Source: Candidatus Symbiothrix sp.
Lineage (GTDB): Bacteria; Bacteroidota; Bacteroidia; Bacteroidales; Azobacteroidaceae
Length of the DNA: 11,816 nt
Reading direction: 5' to 3'
Assembly: GCA_031270925.1 (NCBI GenBank)
Contig: JAISWY010000256.1
Coordinates: 1-11,816, forward strand
Part shown: positions 1 through 7,375 of the stretch, piece after piece
Layout: every line of letters starts with the position of its first letter
How positions within the stretch are numbered: the first letter of the stretch is position 1
Notes under the pieces: generated by a model
The model's database searches: none
Told to the model about the DNA's origin: nothing
Seen by the model: only the letters and a program-made list of their open reading frames with translations
Program-made: the position numbers and the translations under genes

Positions 1-1752
1 AACAGGCGTGCCGCTTTCATAAACCGCTTTCAAGAGTTGGTTTTGTCGCCCCGGTAAATCGAGGCTCGTGCGCGAACGGCTCTCTCGAACGGTCTTTTCA
101 TTACCGCCCAACACGAGAATCGCTACCTCCGAATTTTTCGCCAATTCTACCGCTTGGTTGATTTTCGCTTGTTCTTCCTCGTCGAGCGGAACATCGTATA
201 ATTCGCTTTCGGGAAAGTATTTGTCGATAATATCGCAGCCGTTGGCATAATTCACTTCGGCGTTCGGCAGATAAGATTGAATGCTGCGATAAGGCGTTCG
301 GATAGCGGTTTGAGCCGGCCCGTAACGACAAATCAGGTTATCGACTTCATCGGCATTGGGGCCGATAACGGCAATCTTTTTCAAATTTTTCGACAAGGGT
401 AGAGAGGCTCGGTCGTGCTTCTCTACGGTGTCGTTCTTCAACAAAACAATGGATTGCAGAGCCGCCTGCATCGACAAATCCGCGTGCTTTTGGCTGTGAA
501 CGATTTTTTCACATTCCACCTCATCGCCTTTGTACGGATTATCGAATAAAGCTTGCCGGAATTTTACGCGCAAAACATCCGACACTCGCGCATCGATCGT
601 TTCCATGCTGATTTTACCATGTTTTACAGCTTCGCGCACCGGAAGAATATAGGCTTGCGGCGGTGTGAAATGCGTTCGCACATTCAGTCCGGCGTTGATT
701 GCCAGCGCCGCGCCGTCTTCGGGATTATCGACAACACGGTGTTTGGTCTGCAAAAATTCGACCGATTCGCTGTCGGAAACGACGTATCCTTTGAATCCGT
801 ATTCATGGCGGAGAATTTCCGTGAGAAAATGGTAGCTTCCGGCTATCGGTTCGCCGTTGTAATCGTTATACGAACTCATCACACCCATGGCGCCGCCTTC
901 CTGAAAGCCCTTGCGGAAAGGTTCCAAGAGCAAGCTGCGCATGGCTCGTTCGGAAATATTGGGGTCGGTGCGCGTATCTCCGTCCCTTCCGCCCACGGGG
1001 ATGCTGTATGCCGCAAAATGCTTGGGCGTTGAAACCAATCCCTCCGATTGAATGGCTCGGATGGCTTGCAGGCCGAGTTCGCCGGCCAGATAAGGGTCTT
1101 CTCCGTAACATTCCACTACCCGCCCCCAACGCGGGTCGCGTGACAAATCGAGAATCGGCGAATAGATATTCGTGTAGCCCAGAACTTTGGCTTCGCTTGC
1201 CGTAACTTCGGCGATTTGCCGTATCAAATCACGGTTCCACGTAGCGCCTTGACCGCATTGAGCCGGAAACATGGTGGCTTTCGTATGACAAATTCCGCGA
1301 ATGCCCTCGTTGGTAAAATCGACCGGAATGCCCAAGCGGGTTTCTTCCACAAACCATCTTTGAAAAGCCTGCCGTGTTTTCACGCTCTCGGAGAAAGGAT
1401 ACGACACGGCGGCTTTTCCAAAATGCACAATGCCGTTGGATTGTTCGTCGATATTGGCAATACCGTCTTTCCAGATTTCGTTTTTCCAATTGTCGGTTGG
1501 AGCAAAATCTTTCAGCACATGCCCGCTTCCGTAGAGCGTGGCCAGCTGACAGGTCTTTTCATCCAAAGTCATTTGCGAGAGCAGGTTTTTTACCCGCTCG
1601 TCGATCGGCGCCGAAGGATCTTCATAAACGTCCTTTTTGCCGTTTTTATTGAAATCGATCCATCCGTTTTTGTAGATGGACGATTGTTGGGCCAATCCGA
1701 ATGAGCAGCACAGACCGCCCAAAAGGAACATGAGCATTATTTTTCTGTGCAT
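1..1752 (-). CDS. Glycoside hydrolase family 3 beta-glucosidase/beta-xylosidase-like enzyme, 3' end off window
   Basis: This is a GH3 exo-glycosidase that likely removes beta-linked glucose or xylose from imported oligosaccharides in the periplasm. I translated it by hand from the ATG at 1752; the frame stays open to base 1, giving 584 codons. Residues 1-22 are a signal peptide (GLA-QQ cleavage) without a good lipobox. Residues 33-44 form an EF-hand-like loop. The GH3 N-terminal barrel follows, with RDPRWGR (205-211), GEDPYLAG, Lys244-His245, MSSYNDYNG (292-300) and VVSDSES carrying the putative nucleophile Asp327. The GH3 C-terminal domain starts near 430 (ALQSIVLLKND). The window cuts it after RTSLDLPGRQNQLL, before the end of that domain, so perhaps 150-280 residues are missing. 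The start overlaps the upstream 91-aa gene by 16 bp, suggesting coupled translation. Family is certain; glucosidase versus xylosidase is not. Confidence 0.93.
   Translation of the reverse strand, partial: MHRKIMLMFLLGGLCCSFGLAQQSSIYKNGWIDFNKNGKKDVYEDPSAPIDERVKNLLSQMTLDEKTCQLATLYGSGHVLKDFAPTDNWKNEIWKDGIANIDEQSNGIVHFGKAAVSYPFSESVKTRQAFQRWFVEETRLGIPVDFTNEGIRGICHTKATMFPAQCGQGATWNRDLIRQIAEVTASEAKVLGYTNIYSPILDLSRDPRWGRVVECYGEDPYLAGELGLQAIRAIQSEGLVSTPKHFAAYSIPVGGRDGDTRTDPNISERAMRSLLLEPFRKGFQEGGAMGVMSSYNDYNGEPIAGSYHFLTEILRHEYGFKGYVVSDSESVEFLQTKHRVVDNPEDGAALAINAGLNVRTHFTPPQAYILPVREAVKHGKISMETIDARVSDVLRVKFRQALFDNPYKGDEVECEKIVHSQKHADLSMQAALQSIVLLKNDTVEKHDRASLPLSKNLKKIAVIGPNADEVDNLICRYGPAQTAIRTPYRSIQSYLPNAEVNYANGCDIIDKYFPESELYDVPLDEEEQAKINQAVELAKNSEVAILVLGGNEKTVRESRSRTSLDLPGRQNQLLKAVYESGTPV
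1621..1656 (-). other. EF-hand-like calcium loop at the N-terminus of the GH3 protein
   Basis: Codons 33-44 encode DFNKNGKKDVYE, which fits the 12-residue EF-hand or dockerin-type loop: Asp33, Asn35, Asn37 and Asp41 at positions 1, 3, 5 and 9, Gly38 at position 6 and Glu44 at position 12. Similar D-x-N-x-N-G segments precede the catalytic domain in other Bacteroidota GH3 proteins, as I recall. Calcium binding is inferred from the residues only. Confidence 0.55.
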
Positions 1753-2012
1753 GATCTTTTTTTCAAGGTGAAGCCGTAACCGAAACCGGCCAATGTAACA
1801 AACAGCAAGCCGCCGCCAACAGAGCCGAAATCAGGTTCGCCCGGAGGCGTATTGTCTTCCGCATCGGTGGTACTGCGAAGATTTTCGCCGGCAGTCGAAC
1901 GGTTCGGCCAATTATCTATTCTCTCCCGCAGACTTGCACGGTCGGCCATGGCTGTCGAACAAAAGCCGACAGCCGCCCCCATAATCAATACTAATTTTGT
2001 GATTCGCTTCAT
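1737..2012 (-). CDS. Small secreted protein with C-terminal transmembrane anchor/sorting-like signal, unknown function
   Basis: I do not recognise a named family. The protein has 91 residues from the ATG at 2012. A longer frame back to 2051 would need a TTG start and would overlap the upstream lipoprotein gene, and MKRITK begins a clean signal peptide. Residues 1-23 are the signal peptide (STAMA then DRAS). Residues 24-55 are polar and charged. Residues 56-67 are rich in Pro and Gly (PPGEPDFGSVGG), 68-83 are hydrophobic, and the tail is KKRSCTEK. The order motif, membrane helix, basic tail resembles protein-sorting signals and the PxxGG...YG..KK tails of small Bacteroidota secreted proteins. 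It starts 13 bp after the upstream lipoprotein gene and its last 16 bp overlap the GH3 start, so it is probably a real operon member. Its role is unknown. Confidence 0.65.
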   Translation of the reverse strand: MKRITKLVLIMGAAVGFCSTAMADRASLRERIDNWPNRSTAGENLRSTTDAEDNTPPGEPDFGSVGGGLLFVTLAGFGYGFTLKKRSCTEK

Positions 2013-2025
2013 TTTGATACAAATT

Positions 2026-2409
2026 TTAATTTTGCTGCGATTCCTTAACAAATAGAATCATTTCGCGCGAGGTTTGATATTTCGACGTACTCACTATGAG
2101 CTTGATATTGTATTCGCCGGCCGTTTCGGGCGTGAACTTAAACGTTGTTCCCTGTGCATATTCCACGCCGTTGAGATACCACTGGCCTTTGCATAAGTTC
2201 GATGGAGTAAACTGCACGTAATGCGTAAATTCCACATCGGTATATCCTTGTGTCATACCCAGTTGATTGCCGCTTTTTTCCGGCCATTGCCCGATAATGC
2301 GCGGATATTCGTCGTCGGTCAATACCGGTAATTCAATTTCCGGCTCACAGGATTGGAAAACCGCCAATCCCGCCATTAAAACCATTGCTATTACTATAAA
2401 CCTTTTCAT
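2026..2409 (-). CDS. Small PKD/Ig-like surface lipoprotein in the SusE position
   Basis: This is a 127-aa predicted lipoprotein encoded just after the SusC/SusD pair, where PULs usually carry SusE/SusF-type surface glycan-binding proteins. The ATG at 2409 is preferred; the in-frame codon at 2415 is TTG. Residues 1-20 are a signal peptide ending VFQS, followed by lipidated Cys21. The acidic run EPEIE after the cysteine resembles the Bacteroidota lipoprotein export signal for surface display. Residues 60-122 look like one PKD/Ig-like beta-sandwich (QWYLNGVEYAQGTTFKFT, then AGEYNIKLIV). At 127 residues it is much shorter than typical SusE-like proteins, which have several domains, so it may be a reduced binding protein or a structural partner. 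It starts 34 bp after susD. Lipoprotein status is well supported; glycan binding is inference. Confidence 0.82.
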   Translation of the reverse strand: MKRFIVIAMVLMAGLAVFQSCEPEIELPVLTDDEYPRIIGQWPEKSGNQLGMTQGYTDVEFTHYVQFTPSNLCKGQWYLNGVEYAQGTTFKFTPETAGEYNIKLIVSTSKYQTSREMILFVKESQQN

Positions 2410-2439
2410 TTTCAATTTTCAATTTTTCATTTTCAACTC
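2409..2439 (-). repeat. Duplicated start-codon context between susD and the lipoprotein gene
   Basis: On the minus strand the motif TTGAAAATGAAAA occurs at 2439 and again at 2416 (descending), separated by a further copy of the TTGAAAA unit. The upstream copy includes an ATG at 2430 in the same frame as the lipoprotein, but it stops after three codons (ATG AAA AAT TGA). The downstream copy provides the ATG at 2409. Slippage on the AT-rich unit probably produced the array; any effect on translation is unknown. Confidence 0.6.
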
Positions 2440-2443
2440 TCAA

Positions 2444-4075
2444 TTATTTCTTGTCCCACCACACTTTGGCATTCCAATCATCGAATCCGCCCATTTTTTC
2501 CAATGCCACGCCTATTGCCTCTCTGTTATAAGCGCTTTCTTCGAGCGGATAGCACAAGCGGCGCGGAATCGTTTCCGATTGAAATGTAATGGCGCCGTAT
2601 TCGCGCGATGATTTCAATTCGGGATAACCCGAACGGCGCTGGTTGGCGAACGCTTCGGGCGGATTGTTGAAATGCAATATCCACAACTGTTCGTTAATCG
2701 CTTTCAAACGGCCTTCCGGTTGCCACGGAAGCGGATTGGCCGCCAAATAATCGGCAATTTCGTTGCCGGCATAAGCATGTACTCCGTATTTCAACAGGAA
2801 ATTCATGGCGGCGGCAACACCGGTTTCGTAGTAGTTTTCGGGACTTGCACCGGTAGGCGTCAAATCTTCCCAACGGCTAACTACCTCGGCCATCAACAGT
2901 TGCGTTTCGGCATAAGTCATAAATACGCCGGGCGAAACGCCTTTCAAGAAAGCGTTGTTGATTTGCGGGCGCAAATTGGCGCGAACATATACTCCGGCCA
3001 GCTTGCTGTCGAAACCTTTAGACGGCCACGGACTGTACCAAAAGAAACCCGGATCGACCGGAAGGAAAAAGTCCATGCCCTGCTCCACCACTTCGTCGGT
3101 AATATCAATGCGATCTTGCGGATCGAGCGCGTTTTTCGGATTGGCGTAACAGCGAGCGATACGAAGCAGGCGCGGGTCGCCGGTAGTCATCATGTAATTG
3201 AAAAACACGGAAGAAATAATCTGGCTCGTCGGTTCGTCGTTGGGATTGGTCGGCCGCCACGATTGCGCCAAAGCGTTGCGGCGAAATTCCTTGTTGCTCG
3301 ACTCGTTGATTTCCATGTATTTAACCAAAGCGTCGTCGTCGGCCGAGAGGAGTAATCCGACGGGATTGGCCAGAATCTCTTCCACCGTACTTTTGGCTAA
3401 GTCGGGAGCGGCATACACCGTTCGCAAAGCGAGGCGCAAACGCAGGGAGTTGGCAAAACGCTTCCACCGGTCGATATCGCCGTTGTAAATAATATCGCCC
3501 GTAATGAGGCCGCCGTCGCTATTCAAGGCAAGCTCGGCTTCTTTCAATTCTTTGAGGAAATCCTTGTAAATCAGTTCTTGCGAATCGTAAGCCGGCATCG
3601 AAATATCTTGGGTGTAGCCTTTTCCTCCTTGAAAATAAGGCACATCGCCGTAAGTATCGGTCAGAATCATGAAATACCATACGCGCAAGATGCGGGCGAG
3701 TTGCCGGACATTGCTCCAGCTTGCTTCGCCTTCGGTTTTATAGAGAATATCCTCCAAATTTTTGATGGCGTAAGTATAACTTCTGTCCCAAAGCAATTTG
3801 GAAACCTGATCGTTCTTTTTGTACAGGCCGCCGTAGTTGCTCGCGTTCCATTCGCCCTGAAAGTGTTGTACGAAAGGCGAAAGGTAAGCGAACATCGTGT
3901 AGGCCGGGGTCATATTCGACCAACTAACCAGCTCGACATAAGTGAGTTGATTGTTCGGATCGACATTCGTCCATTTGGTCGGGTCTTCGTTCAGTTCGGT
4001 AAAATCGTTACACGACTGAAAAAACAACATCATTACGGGAATGACTAACAGAATTTTTTTTATTGTGATTTTCAT
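2444..4075 (-). CDS. SusD/RagB-like nutrient-binding outer-membrane lipoprotein
   Basis: This is the SusD-family lid of the SusCD importer. It captures oligosaccharides at the cell surface and closes over the SusC barrel. The protein has 543 aa, a normal length. Its signal peptide ends at FFQS with lipidated Cys22, followed by NDFTELNEDPTKW, the classic SusD N-terminus; the acidic residues after the cysteine fit surface export. RQLARILRVWYFMILTDTYG and the following DVPYFQG are the conserved TPR-helix core, near residues 125-150. The sequence most resembles the SusD-like subgroup that pairs with RagA/SusC proteins (SusD-like_2 type). The C-terminus is intact, ending AKVWWDKK. It begins 12 bp after the susC stop, so the two are almost certainly co-transcribed. 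The ligand cannot be read from the sequence; xyloglucan-like oligosaccharides are suggested only by the neighbouring GH74 and GH3 genes. Confidence 0.97.
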   Translation of the reverse strand: MKITIKKILLVIPVMMLFFQSCNDFTELNEDPTKWTNVDPNNQLTYVELVSWSNMTPAYTMFAYLSPFVQHFQGEWNASNYGGLYKKNDQVSKLLWDRSYTYAIKNLEDILYKTEGEASWSNVRQLARILRVWYFMILTDTYGDVPYFQGGKGYTQDISMPAYDSQELIYKDFLKELKEAELALNSDGGLITGDIIYNGDIDRWKRFANSLRLRLALRTVYAAPDLAKSTVEEILANPVGLLLSADDDALVKYMEINESSNKEFRRNALAQSWRPTNPNDEPTSQIISSVFFNYMMTTGDPRLLRIARCYANPKNALDPQDRIDITDEVVEQGMDFFLPVDPGFFWYSPWPSKGFDSKLAGVYVRANLRPQINNAFLKGVSPGVFMTYAETQLLMAEVVSRWEDLTPTGASPENYYETGVAAAMNFLLKYGVHAYAGNEIADYLAANPLPWQPEGRLKAINEQLWILHFNNPPEAFANQRRSGYPELKSSREYGAITFQSETIPRRLCYPLEESAYNREAIGVALEKMGGFDDWNAKVWWDKK

Positions 4076-4087
4076 ATTTTTACCAAA

Positions 4088-7000
4088 TTAAAATTTAACA
4101 TTCAAATTGAAACCGAAACTTTTGCGCGAGGGCAACGAACCCCATTCCAAGCCCATACCCGTGCCGTTGTTGTAATTGGAATCGGGATCGACATTGGGAA
4201 TGTTTTTCCAGATGATAAACGGATTGCGGGCAACGAACGACAGGGAAATATCGTCGGCAAACTTGCCAATCCATTTTTTCGGCAAGGTGTAACCGAACGT
4301 GATTTCGCGCACCTTCACATAACTGTTGTCGAAGATGAAGAAGCTCGGATCGTTGGTTCCTACATAATTCCAATATTCCTGAGGATCGACATAACGGGTA
4401 TTGGGCGACCAAGTTACATTGCCGCCGGCGTCGGTCGTTTGTACTACGCCTTCGACAAGCAAGCCGCCTGATGGCGTCCATTGGTTTTCCACCACACCGG
4501 CTTCCAATCGCTGTTCTTCCGACATATACCAGCCGTCGCGACCTTCGAGCGTCGCTTTCGATTTTCCTGTAGTGTAAAGCGTACGAGCCGTCATCGAATA
4601 CAAATCGGCGCCCACTTTCACATCAATAATCGAGGAAAGAACGAAATTCTTGTAATGCAGAGCCGTGCTGATACCGCCTGTCCAATCCCACATCGCGTTG
4701 CCTAATATTTTGGCGTCGGTATTGTTCGACACAACGGGGAAACCGGTGTTGGCGTCGATAATCAAATCGCCGTTTTCGTTGCGTTCAAACTGTTTGGACG
4801 ACATGATGGCTCCGTAGTTGGCGCCTTCAAGCGCGTTGATGGTTACGTCGAGATATTGGGCTTTCGCCAAGGCGAAACGGTTCAGACCCGCCGCCAACGC
4901 AACTACCTGATTGCTGTTTTTGGCGAAATTGAAATCCAAATTCCACGTAAAATCTTTTGTTTCAACAGGAATGGTGGTCAAAGAAATTTCAAGACCCTTG
5001 TTTTCGATGTTTCCCGCATTGACCAATTTTTCGTTGAAAGACGTTGCGTTGGAAATGGGTAAATACAAAATCTGATCTTTACTGTTTTGCGTGTAATACG
5101 TCAATTCCAATCCGATGCGGTTTTGAAAGAATTTGAAATCCGCACCGAGTTCGACTGAATTGGTGCGCGTGGGTTTCAAGTTTTTGTTCGGAACCCGTGC
5201 GCGGTCGTCGGTGGCATACATCCGGTTATCGACGGTGGCGTAAGGGATATTACCGTAGGGTTTGTCGGGCGCATTGTAATTCAAATGCAACTGATAGGGA
5301 TTGGTATCGCTACCTACCTGCGCCGCCGAAACGCGCAATTTGCCATAAGACAGCAATTTATTCATCGAAGGAAGCAATTCCGAAAAGAGGAACGAACCCG
5401 ATACCGACGGATAAGTGTAAACATTGTTGTCGGCCGGCAAAGTCGATGATTTGTCTGTGCGAATCGTGGCGTCTAAATAGAGAAAATCGTTGTAAGCGAG
5501 ATTAATCATACCGAAAACCGAATTGATTTGCTTGCGATAGGAGCTTTCGTCGGTTTCCTTCGTGAGGAAACTTTGCAGGGCGGTGGAATTGCGCATGATA
5601 TTCTCCTGCGCCGAAATGGTGTTCGTTACGTTATTGACATAGAAGATGTTACCGCCCGCGTTGGCGCCCAGGTCAAACAATCCGAACTTGTCTTTGTAGC
5701 CTGCCATCAATTCCACGTTGTAGGTGTAGTTTTTGGCAAAACGCTTTTCGAGTGAACCGGTTTCGTCGGAGCCGGGCGTGGAATAAGGCGCGTAGTTCAT
5801 AAATTCAAACACGTTTATTTCGCCGCCGCCATTGACTCGGACATTGAATTTTTCGTTGATTTTATAATTCACCGAACTCGAACCCGAAAAGCGGTCTTTG
5901 ACCGACGTGTTTTCCATCGCGTAAATCACCCAATAGGGATTCAGATGGTATTGGTCGTAACCGTTCCAGTCGTTATATTCGCCTTTTTCGTTCGCGTATG
6001 ATTTCAGCCATTCCTGATCGAAAGTAGTGGCCAGCGTCATCAAATTTTTGCCGATGTTGTAACCGCTTCCCGATAGCGCCGGGCGGTTTTTGACATCCTC
6101 GCGCACGTAATTCATTTTCACATCCAAATCCAAGCGATTGAGAAATTTGGAAGTCGCCCGCAAATTGACGGTATTGCGGCTCATGCCCGTGTTCGGCACA
6201 ATGTCTTCGTTCAACAGGTTGGTATAGGACAGGCGCAGGCCTGTATTGTTTTGTACCGAGTTGAGTATCAATGTATTAGTAGTTGTTACGCCTGTTCTGA
6301 AAAATCCGTTGATATTGTTTTCGATGAATTGGTAGGGACGGCGCACTCCGTCGAAGCAGTCGAGAAACAGGCCGCTGTCTAATTTCGGCCCCCAGTTGGA
6401 GGAGGTGGCCACGAGGTCGTTCGTGCCGATACGCCCGTCGGAACCCTGTCCGTAAGTCGATTGTACATCGTATTGAGTTAATTGCCGGTCGAAAGTAGTT
6501 GTCGAATTGAGTTCGATGCCGAGTTTCTTTTTGCCGCCGGCTTTTTTGGTCGTAATCAGAATGACCCCGTGGGAAGCGCGACTGCCGTAAAGCGCCGAGG
6601 CCGCCGGGCCTTTCAGCACCGAGATATTTTCGATGTCGTCGGGATTGATGTTGGAAATACCGTCGCCCAAATCGTAGCCACCGTAAGTATCGGCCGAACC
6701 GAAATTGGTATTGTCGAGTGGCACGCCGTCCACCACGTAGAGCGGTTCGTTATTGCCCGAAAGTTCGGTGTTCCCGCGAATCAATACGCGGGCGCTTCCG
6801 GCCGGGCCGCCTGCCGTCTGACTGATAATCAAGCCGGGAACTTTTCCGGCCAAGGCGTTGATGACGTTGGTTTCTTTCGCTTTTATCAGTTCGTCGCCTT
6901 TCACTTCGCCGATGGCGTAGCCCAACGATTTTTTCTCCCGCTTGATGCCCAAAGCCGTTACGGTTACTTCGTTCAGCATTTTGGAATCTTCTTCGAGAAC

Positions 7001-7288
7001 GATGCGCAAGGCTTTTTGTCCCGCCACTTTCACTTCCTGCGTGGCGAAACCCATGTATTTGACCACGAGCGTAGCGTTGGATGGAAGCTCCAAGGCAAAG
7101 TTGCCGTCCATGTCGGAAATGCTTCCCTTCGTGGAATTTTTGACCGAAACCGAAGCTCCGATGAGCGGACTGTCGCTTGAATCGACTATCGTTCCTATCA
7201 CTTGCAGCGTGTTTTGCGCCGATAAGGGCAACGAGAAAGCCAGAAAAAACAGCCACAGAAATTTTGACAATTTTCCGGTATTATTCAT
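4088..7288 (-). CDS. SusC/RagA-like TonB-linked outer-membrane transporter
   Basis: This 1066-aa TonB-dependent transporter imports oligosaccharides across the outer membrane with SusD. Residues 1-25 are a signal peptide (PLSAQ). Residues 28-110 are a CarboxypepD_reg-like beta-sandwich (VIGTIVDSSDSPLIGASVSV, SDMDGNF). There is no STN domain, so it is not the type that signals to an anti-sigma factor. The plug follows with the SusC hallmarks LGIKREKKSLGYA (113-125), LAGKVPGLIISQTAGGPAGS (146-165), NNEPLYVVDGVP (179-190) and VLKGPAASALYGSRASHGVI (224-243). The rest is a 22-strand-type barrel ending in the aromatic terminal strand FGFNLNVKF, needed for Bam-dependent folding. The gene is intact. 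It starts 28 nt downstream of the U-tract of a strong hairpin, and no promoter consensus is visible in that gap, so expression by readthrough of the hairpin is plausible. Confidence 0.98.
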   Translation of the reverse strand: MNNTGKLSKFLWLFFLAFSLPLSAQNTLQVIGTIVDSSDSPLIGASVSVKNSTKGSISDMDGNFALELPSNATLVVKYMGFATQEVKVAGQKALRIVLEEDSKMLNEVTVTALGIKREKKSLGYAIGEVKGDELIKAKETNVINALAGKVPGLIISQTAGGPAGSARVLIRGNTELSGNNEPLYVVDGVPLDNTNFGSADTYGGYDLGDGISNINPDDIENISVLKGPAASALYGSRASHGVILITTKKAGGKKKLGIELNSTTTFDRQLTQYDVQSTYGQGSDGRIGTNDLVATSSNWGPKLDSGLFLDCFDGVRRPYQFIENNINGFFRTGVTTTNTLILNSVQNNTGLRLSYTNLLNEDIVPNTGMSRNTVNLRATSKFLNRLDLDVKMNYVREDVKNRPALSGSGYNIGKNLMTLATTFDQEWLKSYANEKGEYNDWNGYDQYHLNPYWVIYAMENTSVKDRFSGSSSVNYKINEKFNVRVNGGGEINVFEFMNYAPYSTPGSDETGSLEKRFAKNYTYNVELMAGYKDKFGLFDLGANAGGNIFYVNNVTNTISAQENIMRNSTALQSFLTKETDESSYRKQINSVFGMINLAYNDFLYLDATIRTDKSSTLPADNNVYTYPSVSGSFLFSELLPSMNKLLSYGKLRVSAAQVGSDTNPYQLHLNYNAPDKPYGNIPYATVDNRMYATDDRARVPNKNLKPTRTNSVELGADFKFFQNRIGLELTYYTQNSKDQILYLPISNATSFNEKLVNAGNIENKGLEISLTTIPVETKDFTWNLDFNFAKNSNQVVALAAGLNRFALAKAQYLDVTINALEGANYGAIMSSKQFERNENGDLIIDANTGFPVVSNNTDAKILGNAMWDWTGGISTALHYKNFVLSSIIDVKVGADLYSMTARTLYTTGKSKATLEGRDGWYMSEEQRLEAGVVENQWTPSGGLLVEGVVQTTDAGGNVTWSPNTRYVDPQEYWNYVGTNDPSFFIFDNSYVKVREITFGYTLPKKWIGKFADDISLSFVARNPFIIWKNIPNVDPDSNYNNGTGMGLEWGSLPSRKSFGFNLNVKF

Positions 7289-7316
7289 TTGTTATTAAAT
7301 TTAAAGTTGATATTCT

Positions 7317-7365
7317 AAAAACGGTGTTGAATCATGAAAAAACGATTCGTAATTCAACACCGTTT
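7317..7365 (-). terminator. Intrinsic-terminator-like hairpin (possible attenuator) upstream of susC
   Basis: Reading the minus strand, AAACGGTGTTGAAT (7365-7352) is followed 19 nt later by its perfect complement ATTCAACACCGTTT (7332-7319). The T run is five Ts at 7321-7317, three of them inside the stem. A second pairing is possible: GAATC at 7348-7344 with GATTC at 7333-7329, which would compete with the inner part of the main stem. The element starts 10 nt after the stop of the 270-aa gene and ends 28 nt before the susC ATG. It could end the upstream transcript, weaken readthrough into susC, or protect processed mRNA ends. Confidence 0.78.
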
Positions 7366-7375
7366 CTCCATCTTA

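Noticed and set aside
553..1032. 159-aa plus-strand open frame at the left end
   Set aside because: Antisense to the GH3 catalytic barrel, whose minus-strand frame I translated through conserved motifs without interruption.
866..1489. Short minus-strand frames suggesting that the GH3 gene might be broken
   Set aside because: Translating from 1752 gives one uninterrupted GH3 frame to base 1. The short frames are in other phases.
2010..2051. Longer 104-aa version of the small protein starting at 2051
   Set aside because: It needs a TTG start, overlaps the upstream lipoprotein stop and puts charged residues before a complete signal peptide. The ATG at 2012 is better.
2672..3355. 227-aa plus-strand open frame opposite susD
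   Set aside because: Antisense to an intact SusD gene, with no recognisable family and no leader or start context of its own.
6482..7180. 232-aa plus-strand open frame opposite susC
   Set aside because: Antisense to the conserved plug and CarboxypepD_reg region of SusC. Its Phe/Val/Arg-rich, low-complexity composition is typical of a shadow frame.
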